The notes under the pieces are model-generated. The model saw nothing but the letters and a program-made list of their open reading frames with translations, was not told the DNA's origin and did not search any database. Below are positions 35,841-44,558 of a stretch of 64,000 bases of DNA, in pieces. Every line of letters starts with the position of its first letter. Positions within the stretch are counted from its first letter, which is position 1. This DNA is from Bacteroidota bacterium (GTDB taxonomy: Bacteria; Bacteroidota; Ignavibacteria; Ignavibacteriales; Melioribacteraceae), in assembly GCA_023397505.1 (NCBI GenBank), contig JAEWUC010000007.1, positions 1 through 64,000 of the forward strand, in the 5' to 3' direction. Position numbers and translations under genes: made by a program.

Positions 35841-36245
35841 TTACATATTTTGTGTTGGTTGCAGCATTCCCACTCGGTTACCCTCGGTATCGATAAAGGC
35901 CAAATATGAACCGATTCCGGGAATTGGCATCGGCTCGCCAAGTAATTTGCCTCCCGATACAACAATTTTTTTTGATGAATCGTTTATATCATCAACGGCA
36001 ATTACAACGGAAGGGTGAGGGGCATTCGGATCATCTTTTTTACTGTAAAAACCACCGTTGATTGCACCTGCATTTTTAGGACAACCTTTATTGTCTGTCT
36101 CAGTTGTATTAACAAGAACATAGTTGCCCATATCCGGGCCGAGGAATTGAGACTGCCAGCCGAATACGTTTGTATAAAAATCAGACATGCGTTTTTTATC
36201 TTCCGCAGGCATTTCAAAATGTACTACCGGGTTCATTTTATTCAT
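35841..36245 (-). CDS. VOC (glyoxalase/bleomycin-resistance fold) protein
   Basis: 134 aa. NPVVHFEMPAEDKKRMSDFYTNVFGW and the closing GIGSYLAFIDTEGNRVGMLQP give two beta-alpha-beta-beta-beta modules. Metal-binding His and Glu positions are partly kept. RBS AAGGAG eight bases before ATG. Substrate unknown. Confidence 0.87.
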   Translation of the reverse strand: MNKMNPVVHFEMPAEDKKRMSDFYTNVFGWQSQFLGPDMGNYVLVNTTETDNKGCPKNAGAINGGFYSKKDDPNAPHPSVVIAVDDINDSSKKIVVSGGKLLGEPMPIPGIGSYLAFIDTEGNRVGMLQPTQNM

Positions 36246-36461
36246 GATTAACTCCTTTAGTTAAATTACTAATTGGTTTTGTGAATTTATTATTTAATGA
36301 ATAGAACGATGTTGCCGCAAACCGGCAGTCCCAAACTATAATGCCGAAAAGAAGCAGCAACTTTATTTTTATTAAATTATTTCTTAGAACTACTTTACTT
36401 AAAGAGTAACAAAACCCTGCAAATGCAACTTTATAATTATACCGCACTAAAAAACAGTTTA

Positions 36462-36506
36462 CCACGCCATAGACGTGGCTGCCCGTATTGAGTGGCCGTT
36501 TCGGGC
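36462..36506. repeat. two adjacent hairpins in the spacer between VOC and RibD-C genes
   Basis: CCACG...CGTGG (36462-36478) and GCCCG...CGGGC (36481-36506) are two short GC-rich hairpins in an otherwise AT-rich 277-bp spacer. They may end transcription of the upstream minus-strand gene. No U tract follows on the minus strand at either one until TTTTTT after the second hairpin (36449-36454). Confidence 0.4.
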
Positions 36507-36522
36507 GTAAAACATGCCTTTA

Positions 36523-37092
36523 TTATATCTTTCTTGTGTAGTACAAGCAAGCAACTCCAGAAGAAAAAATCTTGCTGGAGATAAGCGAAAGATTCGTTTT
36601 GGTCTTTATATCTTTGAATACAGGGATACCCTTGCCAAGTAGGATAGGATTTATATTGAACCAGTAATTGTCAATTAGATTCGCTGCCATTAACGAATGC
36701 CCAGCGGTGGGACTCCCAAAGATAAGAATCTCTTTTTCAGTGGATTGCTTGAGTTTGTTGATCTCTTCAACCAAATTCTTACTAATCACTTGAGTGTTGG
36801 TAAAATTTTTTTCTTCCATCGTTTTCGAAAGGACAACCTTCTTTACATTTTTGTACCATCGTGAATGTTCGATTATATGTTTTGTTGGGTTCAGTTGCTC
36901 TGCGGCAGTTGGCCAAAAACTTTCCATTAGTTGATATGTTTTTCTGCCGTATAAGGCTATATCTGTTGCATAAATTCGTTCTGCGCCATGGTCAAAAATT
37001 TCATCATCCACGTGAATCCAATCCATTTGGCCATTTATTCCGGCCCCAAATCCATCTAGGGATACATGCATAAATAAAGTTAGATTTCCCAT
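36523..37092 (-). CDS. Dihydrofolate reductase-fold (RibD C-terminal) protein
   Basis: 189 aa. MGNLTLFMHVSLDGFGAG and YGRKTYQLMESFWP then the ILIFGSPTAGHSLMAANLIDNYWFNINPILLGKGIPVF segment match the RibD_C/YyaP family, which binds NADPH. Not a true FolA by sequence. ATG at 37092 has AGGAG seven bases upstream, and avoids overlap with the DoxX gene. Confidence 0.87.
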   Translation of the reverse strand: MGNLTLFMHVSLDGFGAGINGQMDWIHVDDEIFDHGAERIYATDIALYGRKTYQLMESFWPTAAEQLNPTKHIIEHSRWYKNVKKVVLSKTMEEKNFTNTQVISKNLVEEINKLKQSTEKEILIFGSPTAGHSLMAANLIDNYWFNINPILLGKGIPVFKDIKTKTNLSLISSKIFSSGVACLYYTRKI

Positions 37093-37135
37093 TTTTACTC
37101 CTAATAGAAAGGTGAGTTGTTCTACAAAGAATTTT

Positions 37136-37534
37136 TCAGATTGTCTTTGCATTGTTAATTTGCACTCTCGATAGAATTGGTTTCACCTTCCATCGCATAT
37201 ATGCCACGAACAAAATAATTATAGATAGAACAGCAGTATAAATTGTACTGCCGGTTTCGCCTCTGAACAAATGATAAACTGTTGCGCTTGCAGATACAAT
37301 CAATAATCCTGCAAGAGTAAAAGGAAGCAGCCAGGTATAAATGCGAAGTAAACCTGGCAAGATTAAACCCACAACAGCGAGTAATTCAGCTATACCAATG
37401 AAGTAGCGGAATCCGACTCCAAGGGTGGCATTCATTGCTTCAACATATTCTGCAGGTGGAAACACCATAATCCAGCCATGCCAAAGAAACTGGGCAGCCA
37501 GTAATATCTGAAGTATCCAAAGAACAATGTTCAT
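37136..37534 (-). CDS. DoxX family membrane protein
   Basis: 132 aa with four hydrophobic segments. LAAQFLWHGWIMVFPP and GIAELLAVVGLILPGLLRI are DoxX motifs. Family members help redox or sulfur metabolism or are simply small quinone-linked membrane proteins. RBS AAAGGAAAAC before ATG. Confidence 0.85.
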   Translation of the reverse strand: MNIVLWILQILLAAQFLWHGWIMVFPPAEYVEAMNATLGVGFRYFIGIAELLAVVGLILPGLLRIYTWLLPFTLAGLLIVSASATVYHLFRGETGSTIYTAVLSIIILFVAYMRWKVKPILSRVQINNAKTI

Positions 37535-37599
37535 AAGTTTTCCTTTCTGCTGATTATTTCTTCTAAAACTTTCTCAAACCTACAAGCGCATACACAATA

Positions 37600-38040
37600 T
37601 CAATCCGGTATTTCCGGTTCAACAAGTCTGGCTAATTGATCAAGTGATTCCTGCCATCCGAGATAGCACATTTCCGGCGGAATAACATCCGGTACATTTT
37701 CCTGAACTATGTTAATATCTGACCCGCAAGAAACATGTCTGATAGTAACTGTGGTAATCATTTCGCCCGGTAAATTCGGATCGTCAAATTGATCTGAATA
37801 ACGAATAAGTTCACCCGGTACTAATTCAATATATTTACCGCCAAAGGAATTACTTTTTCCGGACGAGAAATTTGTGAATGACATTTTATACGTCCCGCCA
37901 ACTTTAGCATCTAGGTGATGCACTTTGCATGTGAATCCGTTTGGCGGAAGCCATTTTGCCTGTGCATCGGCATCAAGAAAAGCGTGATAAATTTTTCCCG
38001 GCGATGCTTTAAAAACTCTATGAAGCTTGATTGTTGACAT
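37600..38040 (-). CDS. SRPBCC (AHSA1) protein
   Basis: 146 aa. HRVFKASPGKIYHAFLDADAQAKWLPP, GGTYKMSFTNFSSG and the C-terminal LGWQESLDQLARLVE helix are typical of AHSA1-like proteins. The ATG at 38040 has AAGGAGA at ideal distance; an ATG two codons earlier is directly adjacent to that sequence and is less likely. Confidence 0.88.
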   Translation of the reverse strand: MSTIKLHRVFKASPGKIYHAFLDADAQAKWLPPNGFTCKVHHLDAKVGGTYKMSFTNFSSGKSNSFGGKYIELVPGELIRYSDQFDDPNLPGEMITTVTIRHVSCGSDINIVQENVPDVIPPEMCYLGWQESLDQLARLVEPEIPD

Positions 38041-38064
38041 AATCATTCTCCTTTATTAAATAAA

Positions 38065-38970
38065 TTATTTCCCTTGATAAGCTTCTTCCAACTTTTTTAT
38101 ATCAAATTTCTTCATCGGCATGAATGCCTGTGTAAGTCTATCAACCTGCTCACGTGTTCCGTTCATCATCATCTCGCCCAAAGCAGCCGGTGTAATCTGC
38201 CACGAGAGACCGTACTTATCTTTAAGCCAGCCGCACTGTTCCGCTTGAGCAATTGCAGAAAGTCTTTCCCAGTAATAATCAATCTCTTTTTGAGTTTCGC
38301 ATGAGACCATAAATGAGACTGCCTCATTAAAAGCAAAATTGTGCTCGTGTGCGCTGTCCATAGCTGCGAACCACTGGTTCTCAATCATAAAATCTGTAAA
38401 CATGATTGTTCCTTCTTTATCCGGTTCCATTCCATTAGGATAACGCGCGGTGATTCCTTGTTTTGTATTCTTAAAAACAGAGAGATAGAAGTTACTTGCC
38501 TCTTCCGCTTTTCCGCATACATTTCCAACAAACAAAAGTGAGGGAACAATAAACGGTCGCTCTTCGCCGTCAGGGTTTGTAAGAATAAGCTGCCAGGAAA
38601 GTCCGTATTTGTCCTGTATCCAGCCGTAGTGCTCGCTGAAGGGATATTTATCTAACTGCATTAGCACTGTGCCGCCTTCCGATAACTTTTCCCACACTGC
38701 GTCAAGATTCTTCCTTGCGTTTTTATCTGTCGATGGATCAAAATTTACGAAGAATGATATAGATGGATTGAATTTAAAAAACGGTCCTGCACTTATGGAC
38801 ATAAATTTTTGCCCGGCAAGTTCGAAAGAAACAACATCGCAATCGCCCGAAGGAGTATTCTGAAGCGTTGTTATGTTTGTAATTTTGGAATTGGGAAAGA
38901 GTGAACAATAAAACTCCGCTGCTTCTTTTGCTTCTTTATCATACCACAAATGCGGGATTATCTTATACAT
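38065..38970 (-). CDS. Tandem PhnB-like VOC protein
   Basis: 301 aa made of two PhnB/3-dmu-9_3-mt-type VOC domains. Each starts with a version of FLWYDKEAKEAAEFYCSLFP and ends near the HYGWIQDKYGLSWQLILTNP / QCGWLKDKYGLSWQITPAAL segments, a clear internal duplication. ATG at 38970 is better spaced from AGGAG than the ATG at 38973. First gene of the minus-strand run; divergent to a GlxA-type regulator 131 bp away. Confidence 0.9.
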   Translation of the reverse strand: MYKIIPHLWYDKEAKEAAEFYCSLFPNSKITNITTLQNTPSGDCDVVSFELAGQKFMSISAGPFFKFNPSISFFVNFDPSTDKNARKNLDAVWEKLSEGGTVLMQLDKYPFSEHYGWIQDKYGLSWQLILTNPDGEERPFIVPSLLFVGNVCGKAEEASNFYLSVFKNTKQGITARYPNGMEPDKEGTIMFTDFMIENQWFAAMDSAHEHNFAFNEAVSFMVSCETQKEIDYYWERLSAIAQAEQCGWLKDKYGLSWQITPAALGEMMMNGTREQVDRLTQAFMPMKKFDIKKLEEAYQGK

Positions 38971-39101
38971 CATAAACTCCTATCTATATAAAGTATACAA
39001 TTATGTTGCTCTAAAATTAGTTTTGTTAAAAAAAAATTGTAAGGGGCAAATACGCCAATTGAAGGGTTGATTGCGACAAAATGTCTTGTTATATTTATTA
39101 T

Positions 39102-40094
39102 ATGAAACATATATCAATATTAATACCGCGCGGGCATACAAGTTTAGTAAATATTGAAGGCGCCCATCAGATATTTTGCAATGTGAACGATATACTTTCC
39201 GAATTCGGCAAGCCGCCGATTTTTGATGTTCATCTTGTTGGTTTATCGAAGGAAACAAAACAATCAACCGGGTTATTTACTGTTAACCCGGATGTATTGA
39301 TTGATGATGTGAAGAAGACGGATTTAATTATTATTCCCGCAATTCACGGAGACCATACAAAAGCAGTTGAATCAAACAAAAAATTTATTCCGTGGATAGT
39401 AAGTCAATATAACGATGGGGCAGAAGTTGCAAGTTTTTGTATCGGATCATTTTTTCTTGCAGCGACCGGGTTATTAAAAGGAAAGAAAGCTACAACACAT
39501 TGGCGATTTGTTGATCATTTCAAAAAGATGTTTCCTGAAGTAAATGTCCTTGACGATAAAATCATGACTGAAGAGAAAGGCATTTATACAAGCGGCGGGG
39601 CTTATTCTTATTTAAATCTTCTATTATATTTAATTGAAAAACATGCCGGACGCGAAATAGCTGTTCTTATTGCTAAAACATTTATGATTGACATTAACCG
39701 CGACAGCCAATCGCCGTTTATTATGTTCCGTGGACAAAAAGGGCATAACGACGAATTAATAATTAAAGCGCAGGAATTTATAGAGAATAATTTCAATAAT
39801 AAAATTACTGTCGAATACCTGGCTTCTATGTTTGCATTGAGCAAAAGAAATTTGGAGCGAAGATTTAAAAAAGCTACATCCAATACAGTTGCCGAATATA
39901 TTCAACGCGTTAAAATTGAAGCCGCTAAAATGAATCTTGAAAAAGGAACAAAAAACATTAATGAAATTATGTATGGAGTTGGGTATGCAGATTCAAAAGC
40001 TTTCAGGAATGTATTTAAAAAAATTACAGGCATTACCCCTATAGAATACCGCAATAAGTATTATAAAGATTCGTTTCATGCAAATTATCTGTAG
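39102..40094 (+). CDS. GlxA-family transcriptional regulator (DJ-1/PfpI + AraC HTH)
   Basis: 330 aa. Residues ~1-185 form a DJ-1/PfpI-like domain with ASFCIGSFFLAATGLLKGKKATTHW, including the nucleophile-elbow Cys. Residues ~225-320 are the AraC double HTH (EYLASMFALSKRNLERRFKK and VGYADSKAFRNVFKKITGITPIEYR). ATG at 39102 starts the domain cleanly. Placed divergently from the VOC/SRPBCC/DoxX gene run, which it probably controls. Confidence 0.9.
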   Translation: MKHISILIPRGHTSLVNIEGAHQIFCNVNDILSEFGKPPIFDVHLVGLSKETKQSTGLFTVNPDVLIDDVKKTDLIIIPAIHGDHTKAVESNKKFIPWIVSQYNDGAEVASFCIGSFFLAATGLLKGKKATTHWRFVDHFKKMFPEVNVLDDKIMTEEKGIYTSGGAYSYLNLLLYLIEKHAGREIAVLIAKTFMIDINRDSQSPFIMFRGQKGHNDELIIKAQEFIENNFNNKITVEYLASMFALSKRNLERRFKKATSNTVAEYIQRVKIEAAKMNLEKGTKNINEIMYGVGYADSKAFRNVFKKITGITPIEYRNKYYKDSFHANYL

Positions 40095-40115
40095 AAAATT
40101 ATTCATTGTTCTACA

Positions 40116-40481
40116 TTATATTTTTGTCTTATGATTTTTGTTATATCCTTTTTCACCGAAGGGCTGAATTTTTTCAATCCACAGTTCCTCGAGCGCTTCC
40201 AAATCTTTTGTATAATCGTAATTTACGCCTTCCTTTGGATCGAGATAATCCAGAACCTCAAAAACAAAATTTTGTTCGCCGAATTTATTATACTCGTTTT
40301 GCAGTTCACTATTTATATGCGATCCCGCATTAAGCTGAAATCTATAACTGTTTGATTTACCGTGTAAGTTTTTACTATACCCGATTAATACTTTATTGTT
40401 AACTGTATTTTTAATTTGAAAAACACCCATCGGCGGCAGGGTTTCTTTGTATTTCCTTTTTGCTTCTTTTTTATCAATCAT
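40116..40481 (-). CDS. GIY-YIG nuclease family protein
   Basis: 121 aa. PMGVFQIKNTVNNKVLIGYSKNLHGKSNSYRFQLNAGSH... shows the VFQI/IGYS equivalent of GIY-YIG, then FVFEVLDYLDP and EEELWIEKIQP-like ending. Overlaps the upstream ArsR-type gene by 8 bp; this pairing suggests co-expression under that repressor. Function unknown. Confidence 0.82.
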   Translation of the reverse strand: MIDKKEAKRKYKETLPPMGVFQIKNTVNNKVLIGYSKNLHGKSNSYRFQLNAGSHINSELQNEYNKFGEQNFVFEVLDYLDPKEGVNYDYTKDLEALEELWIEKIQPFGEKGYNKNHKTKI

Positions 40482-41046
40482 TTTTTGTCTCTTTAATTTC
40501 GTTTAACCAATAGTATTGTTTGTCGCGCTTCATAATACATTCTTCTATCAGCAGCCGGCGTATTGTGCAGTGATCATCATAAACTTTGTTGATAATATCA
40601 TCAACTTGTTTCTCTTCATATTTTTTACCGGGTTTGAACATTTTTACAAATTCATCGAGAATAATCAATTTTTTTTTATGTTGAACCGGGAGTTTTGCCA
40701 GTTTCCCTTTCTTGAAAAAAACTTTCAGCACCTTGCCTTTGTATTTATCAATTCTTTCATCCTGAATATATTTCTCAATATTGTCGAAACTGGTTAATTC
40801 TTTCAACGAAAGATTAAACAATTCGTCGTTTATTTTATAGATGATGTAATATTGCTGTTTTACCTTGTTTACAAGTCCTGCTTTCTCAAGTTTTTTAAGA
40901 TGAAATGAAACCGTCGAAACCGCGAGGTTTAACCTGTGCGCAAGTTCTTCAACATACTGCGGTTTATCCATTAAAGAATTTAAAACATGCAGACGCGAAG
41001 TATCCGCAAGCGACTTCATTATTTCTATGCTTTTTGCTATGTCCAC
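40474..41046 (-). CDS. ArsR-family repressor fused to DUF2087
   Basis: 190 aa from GTG at 41046. The winged helix (IMKSLADTSRLHVLNSLMDKPQYVEELAHRLNLAVSTVSFHLKKLEKAGLV) is ArsR-like without an obvious Cys metal site. The C-terminal ~85 residues (KGKLAKLPVQHKKKLIILDEFVKMFKPGKKYEEKQV) are DUF2087. The GTG start is chosen because a strong promoter and a perfect palindrome lie 40-66 bp upstream, inside what a longer reading would call coding. Probably autoregulates itself and the GIY-YIG gene. Confidence 0.82.
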   Translation of the reverse strand: MDIAKSIEIMKSLADTSRLHVLNSLMDKPQYVEELAHRLNLAVSTVSFHLKKLEKAGLVNKVKQQYYIIYKINDELFNLSLKELTSFDNIEKYIQDERIDKYKGKVLKVFFKKGKLAKLPVQHKKKLIILDEFVKMFKPGKKYEEKQVDDIINKVYDDHCTIRRLLIEECIMKRDKQYYWLNEIKETKND

Positions 41047-41083
41047 TTTATCTCTTAAATATGATTCGATGATTGTCGAAACA

Positions 41084-41112
41084 AAAATAAAACATTGAAC
41101 AATGTTTGTCAA
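41084..41112 (-). promoter_or_regulatory. promoter with operator in its spacer (ArsR-DUF2087 gene)
   Basis: On the minus strand TTGACA (41112-41107) is followed after 17 bp by TATTTT (41089-41084). The spacer is filled by a perfect palindrome AACATTG-TT-CAATGTT (41106-41091). A repressor bound there would block polymerase. The start codon lies 38 bp downstream of the -10 element. Confidence 0.75.
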
Positions 41113-41670
41113 TTTGTTTTTATAAATATCGAAACAGAAAAGCAGTAGAGAGTGAAGAGTATTGAGTATAGAGTTAAGGATAATTATACTGCATAAACGT
41201 TGAAATCGAGATAAATGCTTCTTGTGGTGATAATTCCCGGTTAAAGATGAAACAAATACCCCGGTGAAACACATAAATATTAATAAATAAACGTTGATAA
41301 TTATTCTTGCATCAATTATTTTTCATTAAAGATTTACATCATTCCTTATACCATCTTAAAAATGCAGCGGTAATAAGAGTCAAAAAAGGGTGTGAATAAT
41401 AATATTGTACCGTATTATCTGCTTCGAAAAGTATACACCCGGCGAATTATATAGCGGCAAATTTTTATTATCGTTGAACCCGCTGAATAAAAAATAATAT
41501 CGTAATTCCTTTGTGTGAATTAATTATTAAGAAAGAATAGAACACGGGTTATTGACGATTATCGCTGATCATTTTTTATCATAATAAATTATAATAATCT
41601 ATGTTCTGTTTGTTATTTGTTGAAATATTACGTTTTCTTATATGTTTGAGACATCTGATAAATTCTGAAT

Positions 41671-41744
41671 TGTCATTTCGATGGAGCGAAGCGACTGAGA
41701 AATCTTTCTAAATTCAAAGACTTCTCCCTGCGGTCGAAGTGACA
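41671..41744. repeat. dispersed palindromic repeat (TGTCATTTCGA type)
   Basis: TGTCATTTCGA and TCGAAGTGACA are inverted ends (one mismatch) around an inner hairpin GAGAAaTCTT...AAAGAcTTCTC. This type of element (non-coding, TGTCATTTCGA ends) is common in spacer DNA of Bacteroidota and relatives. The surrounding 41275-41854 shows no gene. Confidence 0.75.
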
Positions 41745-41979
41745 AAGTATATTTTTCATGGGATTCTGTTTATTTATAATTTACACAACCGGTATTATAA
41801 TGAAATTTTTACGTTGTTGATCGGCGTAATTCAAATATTGTTTTTAGGTGGTTAATGGACTTCTTCAATTACAACCCGGTTTTCTTATACTATGGGGATT
41901 TAAACATCCGGCCCGGCAACTCATTTCTGCAGCTTCCTACATATCATTACTTCCTTCAATTAAAACATTCCGAAATCAT

Positions 41980-42398
41980 TTATAAAAAAATATATCTCCG
42001 TATAATTCATTTTTATTGGCAAAGAAAAGATTTATTAACGGGAAAAAGAATCTTTTTTCCCCGGATAAAATTTTGTTAATAGCCGATAAGAAAAAATTTA
42101 TTGCAAGATGAAGAAATTTATTTGCGAAAAAGATTTTTTTATTTGCAGAAAAGAATATTTAACAAGCAAAATCTTTTTGGAATAGGCATATAAAAATATT
42201 CTATATGCGTCTTGCAGAAAAGAGCATGAAGATTTTATTCAGAATTTACGGATAACAAAATTTTATACGGCTTTTAAAAACTATTTATTGCAATAAAAAA
42301 ATAATTATAGGCGAATAAAAAACTTTTTTTCGCGGAAAAAAGAAATTTATTAGCAAGAAAAAATATTTATAGGCCGCATATAAAACATAAATATGCGA
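41980..42398. repeat. degenerate array of about 20 units with strict 21-bp period
   Basis: Each 21-bp unit has an A-tract/T-tract (for example AAAAAAGAAATTTATT) followed by a 2-5 base GC cluster (GCA, GCG, CGG, GGC) at the same phase. Boundaries fall at 41980, 42001, 42022, 42043 and so on with one 20-bp unit. All three frames contain stops, so it is not coding now. 21 bp is two helical turns, so phased A-tracts would bend the DNA. It ends 47 bp before a gene start. Confidence 0.8.
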
Positions 42399-42444
42399 AT
42401 ACGGCTAAAAAACTGAATTATTAATCAATTTCACGGAGGTAATT

Positions 42445-43059
42445 ATGTTACAATACCTAAGGGCTGAAATTGACCGCTTGAACGGGTTTATGTTTGGCAG
42501 GGCCAAAAATCCCGAAAAATGGGCGAATAACGAAGTTACGGAAGCCGAAATCAAAACGTCGATTGATTCCCTTGCTGCAGCCGAAAAACAGATCGAAGAA
42601 ATCAAAAACATGCTTTCGCAAAAGCAGGCTGAGGCAAAAAACCTAAAAGCCATAGCCGTTAAACTCGGCGATAAAGTTGAAAACTTTATTAACGGCTACC
42701 ACGCGGACGAACCGCAGAAATTAATCGATTACGGTATTGAACCCAAAAGGCAGTACACAAGAAAACAAGCCCCGGTTAACAAACTTTTGGTTTTAATACA
42801 GGACGATACCGACGGCGAGGGGTTTATTTTAACTACTAATCCCGACCCCGATGCCGATATGTATGAATGGTATAAAGGATTCGGCGCCGACCCGGCTAAA
42901 ACAGATATTATTCCGCCGATGAATCTGCTGAAGACTACAAAGAAAATTTCATTTGTCGATGACGATATCCCGAAAGGCGTTAGGGTGTTTTATAAAGTAC
43001 GGCCTGTTAACAGCAAAGGCGACGGACCCTGGAGTGAACCTGTAAGCAGGGTGCAGTAA
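42445..43059 (+). CDS. Coiled-coil + fibronectin type III-like protein, unknown
   Basis: 204 aa. Residues ~1-110 form helices (KTSIDSLAAAEKQIEEIKNML, a probable coiled coil). Residues ~115-204 resemble an Fn3 domain with FYKVRPVNSKGDGPWSEPVSRVQ at the end. No signal peptide. Strong RBS CGGAGG. GC content and codon use are higher than in the flanking DNA. Its 3' tip recurs in a decayed copy near 45548. Confidence 0.7.
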   Translation: MLQYLRAEIDRLNGFMFGRAKNPEKWANNEVTEAEIKTSIDSLAAAEKQIEEIKNMLSQKQAEAKNLKAIAVKLGDKVENFINGYHADEPQKLIDYGIEPKRQYTRKQAPVNKLLVLIQDDTDGEGFILTTNPDPDADMYEWYKGFGADPAKTDIIPPMNLLKTTKKISFVDDDIPKGVRVFYKVRPVNSKGDGPWSEPVSRVQ

Positions 43060-43095
43060 GATAACATTGTATAGGGTTGTTATATCTAAAAAAGA

Positions 43096-43123
43096 ATTAC
43101 CGCGACCTTAAGGTCGCGGTAAT
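43096..43123. repeat. perfect 28-bp palindrome (spacer repeat, copy 1)
   Basis: ATTACCGCGACCTT followed directly by its reverse complement, with no loop. A related stem (ATTGCCGC ... GCGGCAAT) is at 45627-45651, with paired A:T to G:C changes. Downstream the words AAAATTTGCTGGAATTG are common to both. It lies 37 bp after the stop of the Fn3-like gene, so it may terminate transcription. Confidence 0.75.
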
Positions 43124-43181
43124 TATAAAAACAAAAGATAAATTTTATAAAATTTGCTGGAATTGTACTACTTAGGTAAAT

Positions 43182-43191
43182 GTTAGGTGGC
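43182..43191 (+). repeat. cassette-start motif GTTAGGTGGC
   Basis: GTTAGGTGGC contains GTTRRRY and is nine bases upstream of the next gene's start. It is complementary to GCCACTTAAC at that gene's stop (one G-T pair). Same word at 46624. Confidence 0.4.
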
Positions 43192-43199
43192 ATAAATAA

Positions 43200-44558
43200 A
43201 TGTTCAATTTTGATTTCAAAGATATTTATGAGTTATTACAAAAGAGTTGGCATAAAAAGAGTACTCTTGTAATATTCCTTTTGATTCTAGTTTTATTCCT
43301 GTTATGGTTTTTTTCGATAATCGCTTTTGAAAAGTATTCTTTATACAATATAGTTGTAATACTCATTATTCTTTTAATTGCATTTGTTTTTTGGAAAACC
43401 ACAACAAAACTACCGAAAGCAAGTAAAAATAAACTTGGTTTTATTTTTGCTATAAATTATGATAGCAAAGAAGAAAAGGAAATAGTCAAGCAAGATCTAA
43501 TCGATAATCTTAAACATCTTATCAACCAAAGCAATTACAGTTCTAACTATGATGTAATTGAATATCCTACTTATTATGCACAAAAGATTATTTCTCCGGA
43601 CTCAGCTAGATATTATTTGTTTGCTTCAAAGTCGCAATTTATGATATATGGAAGTTGTAAAAAGAGAGAAATCCATGGAAAAATACATCACGTTTTAAAA
43701 CTCGAAAGTATTGTTGCCCATAGACCAATACCCAATGAGATTCAAAAACAATTTTCTTTTGAGTTCAACGAACTATTTCCCAAAAAACTTTTGATACCCA
43801 TAGAAAATGATTTAATATCCTTTGAGTTTACTTCAGAGTTGATAACAATTATTTCTAAATATATCATTTCTTTCGCTGCCTTATTATCTGGAGACGTTGA
43901 TTATTCTCAGAAATTACTTGAAGAAACGAATCTACTTCTAGCAAATAATCAATCAAATATTCCTTCATTGTTAAAGATAAAGAAAAGGTTACCGAATAGA
44001 CTTCTAGATGTATACATTGTCCAAGCAAGGATCGCTCATTTTAAATGGAGAAATACTCATGATATGGAATCTCTTGAGAAGATAAAATTCTATTTAGATA
44101 AAATTGAAATACTATCACCAAATGAATATTTACTACACTTACTGAAAGCTATTTATTATTTCGTTCACAAAAATATTCCCCAAGCAAAAAATGAAATACG
44201 AAAGTGTCAAAAAATTAATGATTCCATATGGAGATTTAGTTATGCTTTTTTATTTGCCTATGAAGGTAATTTAAAACAAGCTTATCGTATGTATGGTGTT
44301 GCGTTTAGAAAAAAATATGAATTTGATACAATTTTTGAAGTAGAAGAGTTTATTATATGGGTCTTAAATTCAGAACCTGAACAAACTCAATTATATTTTT
44401 GCCTCGGTTTGATAAATTATTATGCAAAGGAAGATTTTAGACAATCTGAGATTGATTTTAATAAATTTATCGAACTAGCAGATCTAAATGTTTATAAAGA
44501 GGAAATAAAAATTGCTGAAGATTATTTAATAAAAATAAATAGTAAACCAGCCACTTAA
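43200..44558 (+). CDS. Membrane-anchored TPR-like protein, unknown
   Basis: 452 aa. Two hydrophobic segments at ~22-46 and ~53-72, then a soluble region starting NKLGFIFAINYDSKEEKEIVKQDLI. The C-terminal ~200 residues are helical repeats (LLEETNLLLANNQSN, AHFKWRNTHDMESLEKIKFYL, FAYEGNLKQAYRMYGVAF) like TPRs. No function recognised. The stop codon falls inside the CACTTAAC box of the following attC-like site. Confidence 0.7.
   Translation: MFNFDFKDIYELLQKSWHKKSTLVIFLLILVLFLLWFFSIIAFEKYSLYNIVVILIILLIAFVFWKTTTKLPKASKNKLGFIFAINYDSKEEKEIVKQDLIDNLKHLINQSNYSSNYDVIEYPTYYAQKIISPDSARYYLFASKSQFMIYGSCKKREIHGKIHHVLKLESIVAHRPIPNEIQKQFSFEFNELFPKKLLIPIENDLISFEFTSELITIISKYIISFAALLSGDVDYSQKLLEETNLLLANNQSNIPSLLKIKKRLPNRLLDVYIVQARIAHFKWRNTHDMESLEKIKFYLDKIEILSPNEYLLHLLKAIYYFVHKNIPQAKNEIRKCQKINDSIWRFSYAFLFAYEGNLKQAYRMYGVAFRKKYEFDTIFEVEEFIIWVLNSEPEQTQLYFCLGLINYYAKEDFRQSEIDFNKFIELADLNVYKEEIKIAEDYLIKINSKPAT

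Noticed and set aside
41855..42079. 74-codon ORF leading into the 21-bp array
   Set aside because: Composition follows the AT-rich repeat, the frame stops inside the array, and there is no ribosome site or family similarity.
41980..42398. CRISPR or origin-type iteron array
   Set aside because: Units are 21 bp without conserved long repeats or spacers; no replication protein nearby. Kept as a periodic array only.
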